A stretch of DNA of 64,000 bases from Pseudomonadota bacterium. GTDB taxonomy: Bacteria; Pseudomonadota; Gammaproteobacteria; Burkholderiales; JABEVD01. Below are positions 1-6,488 of this stretch, one piece after another. The number at the start of each line of letters is the position of its first letter. Position 1 is the stretch's first letter. The position numbers were made by a program, and so were the translations under genes. The notes beneath the pieces were generated by a model. That model saw only the letters and a program-made list of their open reading frames with translations. It was not told the DNA's origin and ran no database searches. The stretch spans positions 41,274 through 105,273 of the forward strand of contig JAJZRS010000008.1 in the NCBI GenBank assembly GCA_021802545.1. Reading direction: 5' to 3'.

Positions 1-230
1 ATCACTTGATCGACGAGCCCAGCCTGCCCTTCGTCGCGCGCGATATCGAAAACGAAGGGATGCGCCCTGCCGCCATTCTTTTCGATATCGTCGGCGGCAG
101 CCTGGAGCTTCGCTTCGTTCCTGCCGACGAGTGCGAGATTCGCGCCCCGCTTGCAAAGCTGCAAGGCAAGGTGCCTGCCGATTCCGCTTCCGGCACCGGT
201 CAGCAGAATCCGGCTACCCCTCAATTCCAT
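1..230 (-). CDS. Short-chain dehydrogenase/reductase, N-terminal part (runs off the window)
   Basis: The first 76 codons of an SDR-family oxidoreductase are visible; the rest lies beyond base 1. The start ATG at 230 follows a strong AGGAGG ribosome site. Residues 11-18 read TGAGSGIG, the Rossmann NAD(P)-binding signature of classical SDRs, followed by a VGRNEAKL stretch at the end of the second strand that contacts the cofactor. It overlaps the end of the upstream oxidase gene by 17 bases and so is the fourth gene of a coupled operon with the hemolysin-family protein, the acyl ligase and the metal oxidase. A carbonyl reduction step in that pathway is likely, but the substrate cannot be read from this part. 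Family assignment is firm, function is not. Confidence 0.9.
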   Translation of the reverse strand, partial: MELRGSRILLTGAGSGIGRHLALQLCKRGANLALVGRNEAKLQAAADDIEKNGGRAHPFVFDIARDEGQAGLVDQV

Positions 231-882
231 CCGACCTCCTTTGAAGGTATCTGAAGATGTTCGCGTAAAGCCTGTAGAACGCTTTTGCGCAGTGGATCAC
301 TGCCGCCCTGTCATCCGGATCATCCAGCCTGTTCACCAGCGATTCGTAAAAAGCGGTATGCCCCACGTCGAGGGCGCCATGGGAAGTCAGGTAGCTGAAA
401 GCGGCGTCCGGCAGTTTCAGGCTCGCCTTGATCGCGCCTGCAGCTTGGGATGCGATCTGGACGCTGGTGCCCTCGAGCACGAGCACCATGCCGAGGAACC
501 CCACTGGATTGCGTCGCGCTATCGTATCATAGGCATAGGCCACCATGAGTTCCGTTTCAAAGCTGGAGGAGCCGCGTCGTACAGCCTGCGCATCGCCGCC
601 GCAGGCTGAAATATCGTTCAGTATCCATTCGTGGTGTCCGACTTCCTCGCCGACGTATTCGGCCATGCCGACTCTCAGCCACTCGAGCCGTTCGGGCAGT
701 TTCGCGCCGCAGGCCATCAACAGCGGCAAAGTGTGCTTGACGTGATGATAGGCTTCGGTAAGAAAGGCGATATAGATTTGCAGGGAAATATTGCCTGACG
801 CGCCCGCCCTGATGACCGGCAGACTCAACAGTTCCTCTCGCTCGGCGCGCGTCTCGCCTGTTAATTCATCGTAAAACGCCAT
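214..882 (-). CDS. Heme-oxygenase-like iron-containing redox enzyme
   Basis: This 222-residue all-helical protein resembles the iron-containing redox enzyme / TenA-like superfamily, which includes heme-oxygenase-like di-iron oxidases such as UndA and BesC. Candidate metal ligands occur in the expected helical pattern: E43 with H46/H47/H50, E79/E80 with H83/H84, E137, and H168-D172-H175. The start at 882 (MAFYDELTG) was preferred to an upstream in-frame ATG at 936 because GGGGAGGA precedes it. It overlaps the ligase gene by 17 bases on one side and the SDR by 17 on the other. Members of this family oxidise or decarboxylate fatty or amino acids. The operon partner that activates acids suggests a fatty-acid-derived substrate here, which is inference. 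Confidence 0.75.
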   Translation of the reverse strand: MAFYDELTGETRAEREELLSLPVIRAGASGNISLQIYIAFLTEAYHHVKHTLPLLMACGAKLPERLEWLRVGMAEYVGEEVGHHEWILNDISACGGDAQAVRRGSSSFETELMVAYAYDTIARRNPVGFLGMVLVLEGTSVQIASQAAGAIKASLKLPDAAFSYLTSHGALDVGHTAFYESLVNRLDDPDDRAAVIHCAKAFYRLYANIFRYLQRRSDGIEG

Positions 883-2317
883 GTTCCTCCCCATAGAGCG
901 CTTCAATTTTTTCCCGGTAATGCGGCCATATCGCATCGCGCTTCAATCGGCCGTTGGTCGTCAACTGGCCATTCTGAGGCAGAAACGGCGTATCTGCAAT
1001 CAGCCATTTCCCTATCCTCGCATAATCAGGAAGCGCTCCATTGGCCTTTCTCACGGCATCATCGATGAGCGAGGCATCCTTCGGGACGATCACCGCAACA
1101 TTCCAAGGCCTGCCCTCTCCGAAAACTGCAGCCTGCAAAACAGCAGGATGAACCGTCAGTTCGCTTTCCACCCATTCAGGGGCGACATTGCGACCGTATG
1201 ACGTGATGAACAGGTTTTTCTTCCTTCCGGTCAGGTGGAGATACCCGTCTTTGTCGAGATAACCCGTATCCCCGGTTGGCCAATAGCCGTCAATTGCCTC
1301 CCCGCCGCAATAGCCCAGCATGACCGCTCCCTTGACCAGAATCTCGTCGTCTTCCGTGTATTTCAGAGCGACATGGGGAAGCGGCCTGCCCGCGCTGCCG
1401 ATTCTCCTGGATTCCCGAGTATTCAGGCTGACCACCGAGGCGCACTCGGAAAGCCCGTAGCCTTCAAAGACCGGAACCCCCTGCTCCTCCGCCTGCTCGA
1501 GAAGCCGCTTGGAAACCGGCGCCCCGCCCACGGCAAGAAAACGCAAGTCCGGCAGAGGGTGCCCCAACGCAAGCATGGACTGCAACAGCTGCGGCGTCAG
1601 AATGGCGCAATTCGCCTTGTACTTTTCAAAGGCGCGAACCATCTTGGCCGCATCGAATTTCGTCGCCCCTTCGAGCCCGACTTCATTCAAGGGAAGCAAA
1701 ACGCAGGTAGCGCCCGCGAGGAGCGGAACGTAAAGCGCGCCAATGTTCTCGAGCAGGGTTGAAAGCGGCAGCACGCTGAGATAGCGGTAGTCGGCATCCG
1801 CGTTGGATGCCTGCAGCAAGGAATTCGCTACGGTTTCGATGGATTGCCTGGAAAGGCATACTCCTTTCGGCCTTCCGGTCGTCCCCGAAGTATAGGTGAT
1901 CTTGACGGTACCCAAAGGAACCTTCGCCGGGGATGCAGCGCATCGCATGAGCGCATAATTTCCGAAAGCGCTCTTGTGCGCTGCAACATGCAGCACCTTG
2001 TCGCCCAGCAATTCGGAAAAGAAATCAGCCCTGTCCGTCAGGATCGCGTCGATCCCCGCATCCTGGATGACATGACCCAGCTGAGCGGGACTGAAGAAGC
2101 CCGGGAGCGGCACGCAGATCAGGCCGGCATGCAATGCCGCGAGATCGAGCGCGCCCCAGAGCGGGCCGTTGTCCAGCGCGATTCCCACCGTTTTCGCGCC
2201 CGAACTGCAAAGCTGCGCTGCGATTTCCTCGACCGCCGCGGCAAGCTCAGGATAGGTATGGCTGCGCTCGCCGTCGAAAAGTGCAGTCCCTTCCCTGCAC
2301 TCGATCGAGAAAGGCAT
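866..2317 (-). CDS. AMP-forming acyl-CoA synthetase / ligase
   Basis: A 483-residue ANL-superfamily enzyme that would activate a carboxylic acid as an acyl-adenylate and pass it to CoA or a carrier. The P-loop YTSGTTGRPKG is at residues 142-152. The GYGLSECASV segment (A5 motif) and TGDTGYLDKDGYLHLTGRKK (A7/A8 hinge) follow, ending in a short C-terminal lid. Slightly shorter than the usual 500-560 residues of long-chain acyl-CoA synthetases. The start ATG at 2317 overlaps the stop of the upstream hemolysin-family gene as TGATG, so translation is coupled; an in-frame extension further upstream lies inside that gene and was rejected. The acyl chain specificity cannot be deduced. Confidence 0.88.
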   Translation of the reverse strand: MPFSIECREGTALFDGERSHTYPELAAAVEEIAAQLCSSGAKTVGIALDNGPLWGALDLAALHAGLICVPLPGFFSPAQLGHVIQDAGIDAILTDRADFFSELLGDKVLHVAAHKSAFGNYALMRCAASPAKVPLGTVKITYTSGTTGRPKGVCLSRQSIETVANSLLQASNADADYRYLSVLPLSTLLENIGALYVPLLAGATCVLLPLNEVGLEGATKFDAAKMVRAFEKYKANCAILTPQLLQSMLALGHPLPDLRFLAVGGAPVSKRLLEQAEEQGVPVFEGYGLSECASVVSLNTRESRRIGSAGRPLPHVALKYTEDDEILVKGAVMLGYCGGEAIDGYWPTGDTGYLDKDGYLHLTGRKKNLFITSYGRNVAPEWVESELTVHPAVLQAAVFGEGRPWNVAVIVPKDASLIDDAVRKANGALPDYARIGKWLIADTPFLPQNGQLTTNGRLKRDAIWPHYREKIEALYGEEHGVLR

Positions 2318-2982
2318 CAAGGGAGAGGCTCCAGGAGCCTCAGATTGTCGAGCAGCAGTGGATAATTTTCCGGCACGTTCCCCACCATGACATGGGGATT
2401 CTGCCCGTAGTAGGAGCCCCAGCCTGCCTGGCATTCGTGAGGAAGCCTGGTTTTTTCGGCCTTGCAGATGGGGAAAATTTCTATGCCCAGCTTGGTAAAT
2501 GCGTTTCGCAATCCGGGAATGGCGGTGAACGCCACCCAGTGAACGCCGACTTCATGAAGATGCGCCGTCAATACCGCGATCAGGTGTCTCGCCATTCCGG
2601 GACGAAAACCGGCGAGATTGCCGACCTCGACGATGTCGCTTCTTTTTACAGGATGGCCTGACAATCCGGTCAGGATCCTGTCGATGGGCTCATCCAGATA
2701 AGCTTCGAGGAACAGCTTTTCCGCGGCCGCACTGCGCAAGCCGCATGCGCCGAGCAGCTCGCCTTTCGCATCCCTGAGGCTCATCAGCTGCGGCATGAAA
2801 TGATGCACATGCGCTCCGTATGCCAGCTTGAACGAATTGTAGATGAAGCGCTCAATCTCCTGCCTGTCTTCAGCCTCAGGACCGGAAAAGGCGACATGAA
2901 AGCGCTTTTCCATCGCCGTCTTTTGCGTTCTCGCGAATTCATTCATGTGCGAATCTTCGACCTGTAACATGGCTGCAGACAT
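2317..2982 (-). CDS. Thermostable hemolysin family protein (acyltransferase-like)
   Basis: A 221-residue protein of the T_hemolysin family, named after the delta-thermostable hemolysin of Vibrio but with a GNAT acyltransferase-like fold. Typical features are the central EVGNLAGFRPG segment, the YGAHVHHFMP stretch and the C-terminal aromatic WGSYYGQNP motif. No signal peptide is visible, so it is probably cytoplasmic rather than a toxin. Start at 2982 (MSAAMLQVED) was chosen because GAGGGAG precedes it; a farther in-frame start at 3027 has no such site. It is the first gene of the four-gene operon with ligase, oxidase and SDR. This grouping recurs in proteobacteria, which argues for a biosynthetic role; that recurrence is recalled knowledge, not shown by this sequence. 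Confidence 0.82.
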   Translation of the reverse strand: MSAAMLQVEDSHMNEFARTQKTAMEKRFHVAFSGPEAEDRQEIERFIYNSFKLAYGAHVHHFMPQLMSLRDAKGELLGACGLRSAAAEKLFLEAYLDEPIDRILTGLSGHPVKRSDIVEVGNLAGFRPGMARHLIAVLTAHLHEVGVHWVAFTAIPGLRNAFTKLGIEIFPICKAEKTRLPHECQAGWGSYYGQNPHVMVGNVPENYPLLLDNLRLLEPLP

Positions 2983-3078
2983 TGCATACTCCCTCTCTTG
3001 ATCCGAGTTGCTGCTTAGCTTATGCAACTACGCTTAAGGTATACTTAACCGGATCGGTCACTCAAGTATCAAAATGTA

Positions 3079-4032
3079 ATGACCATGTATCCGCCAAAAA
3101 TCGTCTTTCTCGATCGCTCAACGCTTCCCTTTTCGCTCGACAGACCGCGCGTTCCGCACACATGGCAGGAATTTCCATCGACGCCACCCGAAGAGGTCAT
3201 TGAAAGGCTGACCGGGGCGACGGTCGCCATCACGAACAAGGTCAGGCTGTCCAGGGAAGCACTCGATAGGCTCCCGGACCTTGGCATGATCGCAGTCGCC
3301 GCGACGGGAACGAACAACGTGGATATAGATTATTGCAAAGGCCGCGGCATCCTCGTGTCGAACATCAGGGACTATGCGAATTCGTCCGTGCCTGAGCATG
3401 TCTTTTCCCTGATTCTGGCCCTGAAGCGCAGCATCATTGCCTACAGGCGCGACATCCGCCTTTGGCGGCAATCGGATCAGTTCTGTCTGCCGCTTCACCC
3501 GATCGGCGACATCGCCGGCAGCACTTTCGGTATCGTTGGATTCGGCTCCCTGGGCCGCAGGGTCGCGGAAATCGCCAAATGCTTCGGGGCAAAAGTGCTG
3601 GTTGCGGAAAGAAAGGGGGCTTCAGGCTGCCGCAATGGCTATACGCCCTTTCCATCTGTCCTTGAACAATCCGACATCCTGTCCCTGCATTGCCCCCTCA
3701 CCAACGAGACCAGGAACCTGATCGGGGCGCAAGAACTGAGGAAGATGAAGAAGAGCGCGCTGCTCATCAATACTGCGCGGGGAGGGCTCGTCGACGAGGA
3801 AGCGCTGCTGCTGGCGTTGACGGAAGGCACCATAGGCGGTGCGGGATTCGACGTGCTCAGCGAAGAGCCGCCTGTCTCGGGCAATCCGCTCCTCGATGTC
3901 GAACTGCCCAATTTCCTGCTCACACCGCACGTCGCCTGGACGAGCCGGCAGGCGTTAGAAGCGCTCTGCCGTCAGCTGATCGACAACATCGACGCCTATT
4001 TCTCGGGCGCGCCGAAAAACCTCGTCGCCTGA
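3079..4032 (+). CDS. D-2-hydroxyacid dehydrogenase (glycerate/hydroxypyruvate reductase-like)
   Basis: A 317-residue NAD-dependent D-isomer 2-hydroxyacid dehydrogenase. The nucleotide-binding GFGSLG lies at residues 154-159, and the catalytic triad is recognisable as R234 (NTARGG), E262/E263 (LSEEPP) and H284 (TPHVAW). The ATGTNNVDID stretch near residue 75-84 and SVPEHVF at 103-109 are those of HprA-type glycerate dehydrogenases. It would interconvert hydroxypyruvate and glycerate, or a related 2-oxoacid, in the cytosol. It is divergent from the hemolysin-family operon, with 96 bases between starts. An ATG at 3085 would be an equally possible start. Confidence 0.85.
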   Translation: MTMYPPKIVFLDRSTLPFSLDRPRVPHTWQEFPSTPPEEVIERLTGATVAITNKVRLSREALDRLPDLGMIAVAATGTNNVDIDYCKGRGILVSNIRDYANSSVPEHVFSLILALKRSIIAYRRDIRLWRQSDQFCLPLHPIGDIAGSTFGIVGFGSLGRRVAEIAKCFGAKVLVAERKGASGCRNGYTPFPSVLEQSDILSLHCPLTNETRNLIGAQELRKMKKSALLINTARGGLVDEEALLLALTEGTIGGAGFDVLSEEPPVSGNPLLDVELPNFLLTPHVAWTSRQALEALCRQLIDNIDAYFSGAPKNLVA

Positions 4033-4033
4033 A

Positions 4034-5107
4034 TCAGGCGGCCTTCCTCAGCATGGGATTGATGCGAAGCACTGCAGCTTCCCTGAAGCTGTACCATATC
4101 TTCTGCTCGTAGTCGTACAGCTTGCAGCGCTTGAAAATCCCGAACACCGTCGAAAAGCGGAAATGGTATTCATGGAAATACTGGCCGTAATCGCGCTTGA
4201 GATCGCGGTAGGCACGCTTCAGATGGTAGAAGGGAATCCTGTTATCCACATGATGCGGGATATGGATCATGATGTTGTGGATCAGGATTTCGCTCAGCGC
4301 CGAGCAGCGCACGATGGTGCTGCAATAGAGCTGGCCGATCGTGTTGCTCCATTCCTGCCTGTCGTCGAAATAGGGAATGTCTGGATGGGTGTGGTGCAGG
4401 AAAACGAACAGCGCGATGAAATAGTTGAACACCACGAAAGGCAGGATCACCGCTGCAACCACGCCCAGCCAGCCGCCTGCATGATGGTAGGCGAGATAGG
4501 AATAGGCCAGGAAGAAAACCAGGGTGGCCACCTTGGAAATCGAAAAAAGATGCCTGTCCCGAAGGTTTTGGTCGGGTTTGAATCTCACCATGCCGGCCCA
4601 CCAGACGCGCAACAGATAATGCAGCGCGCAGGTATAGGGGCTGCGCTCCAGGCGGTAGACCAGGCGCTGCAGCGGCGATTTGGCCGCATACTCGGCCGGC
4701 GTGAGCGGACGCCATATCCAGTCTATCGGCGTATAAGAGGTGAATCCGTGGTGCACCTTGTTGTGGCCGTAGGACCAAAGCCTGTACATGTTGAGTGAAG
4801 GCAGCATGAACAGCGTACCAAGCACTTCCGCCACGCGTTTGCTCTTGAACAGGGTGCCATGCGCCGCATCGTGGGCCCATACGAACATGAACGCGACGGC
4901 GCATCCTGCCAGCAGACCGAAAAACAGCTGGGACAAGGCATTTTGGCTGAGGAACACGCCGCTGATCGCGCCGAGATAGAGCGTCAGATCGAAGGCATAC
5001 CAAAATAGCGCGCGCGGTATCGAGCGTTTGTAGCATTCGGGCGATATCGCCTGACGCACTGACTGCAGCTTGAGATCTCGCAACTCACTGTAAGATGGAT
5101 GTTCCAT
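4034..5107 (-). CDS. Membrane fatty acid desaturase
   Basis: A 357-residue integral membrane di-iron desaturase. The three histidine boxes are intact: HDAAHG at 79-84, HNKVHH at 115-120 and HIPHH at 282-286, with an extra HHTH cluster at 238-241. Four or more hydrophobic segments lie at about 34-76, 192-207 and 214-240. It would introduce a double bond, or hydroxylate, an acyl chain at the membrane using O2. It is tail-to-tail with the hydroxyacid dehydrogenase (1-base gap) and divergent from the DUF3034 gene. AAGGAAATGC precedes the ATG at 5107. The FNR box in the divergent spacer could also govern it, which would make sense for an O2-requiring enzyme. Regiospecificity is unknown. Confidence 0.88.
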   Translation of the reverse strand: MEHPSYSELRDLKLQSVRQAISPECYKRSIPRALFWYAFDLTLYLGAISGVFLSQNALSQLFFGLLAGCAVAFMFVWAHDAAHGTLFKSKRVAEVLGTLFMLPSLNMYRLWSYGHNKVHHGFTSYTPIDWIWRPLTPAEYAAKSPLQRLVYRLERSPYTCALHYLLRVWWAGMVRFKPDQNLRDRHLFSISKVATLVFFLAYSYLAYHHAGGWLGVVAAVILPFVVFNYFIALFVFLHHTHPDIPYFDDRQEWSNTIGQLYCSTIVRCSALSEILIHNIMIHIPHHVDNRIPFYHLKRAYRDLKRDYGQYFHEYHFRFSTVFGIFKRCKLYDYEQKIWYSFREAAVLRINPMLRKAA

Positions 5108-5199
5108 GCATTTCCTTGAAAAAAACTTTTAAACTCAACAGACACAGTTCCGGCAAGCCGAATGATAACGGAATCTTATCAGGAATTCGAGCATTTCTT

Positions 5200-5213
5200 T
5201 TGATCTGGATCAA
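5200..5213. promoter_or_regulatory. Consensus FNR/ANR box
   Basis: The sequence TTGAT-CTGG-ATCAA is a perfect match to the FNR-family consensus TTGAT-N4-ATCAA. A plausible -10 hexamer TATAGA lies at 5234-5239, which would put the box centre near -40, the position of a class II activator site for the DUF3034 gene starting at 5291. The box lies between that gene and the divergent desaturase. An FNR protein is encoded at 11.7-12.4 kb. Confidence 0.8.
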
Positions 5214-5290
5214 ATCAGAAAATTTGCCGCCCTTATAGAATTCACATTGCCGCGATATGCGACATTCAAACCAATAAATCAGGAGTCATT

Positions 5291-6151
5291 ATGAAGAAGA
5301 TCACTGGAGTAGGGGCAATTGCTTGCTTGCTGGCCGCAACCGGCGCTCAGGCAGCAGTCACCAACATCGACGGTCAAGCAGGCGGAGGGATCGTTCCTTG
5401 GGCGCTGCTCTCTTCCGGGCCAACGGTTGCGTACACACACATCACCACCCAGAACCTCAACGTCGACAGTCTGGCCGTCAATACCAGCTTCGCCAACAGG
5501 GTCGAAGTGTCCTATGCACGTAACATGCTGAATGTCAACGGCACCAACGCAACCGCTGTAGGTGGCCTCGTCGGTGCAAATTCCACCGACAATGTCGACA
5601 ATTTCGGCATCAAGGTGAAGCTCAACGACATGGGTGACTCGATGCCTCAGTTCGCAATCGGTGCCGTCTACAAGAAGGTTTCCGGAAACCTCTACGACAA
5701 CGTGCTCAAACCAGCTCTTGGCGTCAACAATTCCGGGACGGACATCTATGCCGCGGCGAGCAAGATTCTCAACATGGGCAAGACCGTTCTGCTGAACGGC
5801 GTGATCCGCGCAACCAAGGCTGACGAGCTTGGACTCTTGGGCTTCGGGGGCGGCGTCACGGCTGGCGCACCCAGCGGCTACAAGTTGGTACCGGAAGTTT
5901 CTGCCGAAGTTTTCGCGGCCTCCAATGTCGTGGTCGGCGCGGAATACCGCAAGATGCCCAATTTCTCGGTGGCCGGAGCGACCGACGGCGTATTGCATCC
6001 GAATTCGGCCTATGACTTTCACGTTGTCTATGTTGCGAACAAGACCTTTACCCTGACCGCGGCTTACGCAAATCTCGGTGAAGTTGCCCCTGCCGCGACA
6101 AATACGAATAGGCAAAACGGCTTGTTCCTGCAAGGACAAGTGAACTTCTGA
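5291..6151 (+). CDS. DUF3034 family outer-membrane beta-barrel protein
   Basis: A 286-residue secreted protein. A signal peptide (MKKITGVGAIACLLAATGAQA) is cleaved after about residue 21, and the chain ends in VNF, the terminal phenylalanine expected of outer-membrane barrels. The body is made of alternating hydrophobic strands separated by Asn/Gly-rich turns, with only two basic segments, as in small porin-like proteins. It fits DUF3034, a family of putative outer-membrane proteins common in betaproteobacteria, without known substrate. A good AGGAG site precedes the ATG. It is a single-gene unit with its own FNR box upstream and a terminator downstream, so expression is expected to rise when oxygen falls. 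Confidence 0.8.
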   Translation: MKKITGVGAIACLLAATGAQAAVTNIDGQAGGGIVPWALLSSGPTVAYTHITTQNLNVDSLAVNTSFANRVEVSYARNMLNVNGTNATAVGGLVGANSTDNVDNFGIKVKLNDMGDSMPQFAIGAVYKKVSGNLYDNVLKPALGVNNSGTDIYAAASKILNMGKTVLLNGVIRATKADELGLLGFGGGVTAGAPSGYKLVPEVSAEVFAASNVVVGAEYRKMPNFSVAGATDGVLHPNSAYDFHVVYVANKTFTLTAAYANLGEVAPAATNTNRQNGLFLQGQVNF

Positions 6152-6180
6152 CCTTCAAAAATATTGAGTTGCTCCGTTCC

Positions 6181-6227
6181 ACGCCATCTTCCGCTTCGAG
6201 CCATAGCGGAGGTGGCGTGTTTTTTTA
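6181..6227. terminator. Rho-independent terminator, probably shared by convergent genes
   Basis: The arms ACGCCATCTTCCGCT and AGCGGAGGTGGCGT form a 14-15 bp stem with one bulge and a 9-base loop, followed by a run of seven T. It lies 29 bases after the DUF3034 stop and its T-tract overlaps the stop codon of the convergent 54-residue gene, so it can also act as an end for that transcript. Confidence 0.85.
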
Positions 6228-6389
6228 GTGCGGGTGCATCATGTGCTGCGTCATGTGCGGCGAGATGAAGAAATAAAACACGAGCGTCGCAATGATGTTG
6301 AACACGACGATCGCGGCAAACACCTTCAGCCCCAGCGCCAGCCAATTCGGCCCCGTTCCTTTTTTCGGAACATCCTCCTTTTCCTCCAT
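6225..6389 (-). CDS. Small membrane protein with His/Met-rich tail (54 aa)
   Basis: A 54-residue reading frame with a strong AGGAGGGG site 4 bases before its ATG at 6389. The protein has an acidic/basic head (MEEKEDVPKK), one hydrophobic helix at about residues 16-43, and a tail HMTQHMMHPH at residues 45-54 with four His and three Met. The ribosome site, the clean membrane segment and the fit to the shared terminator make it a likely real gene despite its size. A His/Met cluster at the end of a membrane helix can bind copper or heme, but nothing else supports that. It is divergent from the M16C protease. I do not recognise the family. Confidence 0.65.
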   Translation of the reverse strand: MEEKEDVPKKGTGPNWLALGLKVFAAIVVFNIIATLVFYFFISPHMTQHMMHPH

Positions 6390-6488
6390 TTTCCCCTCCT
6401 ACTGTGAATTCACGGAAATTATAACCCAGCTTTGTCAGCATGCTTTCGCCAAGGTAGAATGAACCATCTACCAAAGGAATTGCGCAGC

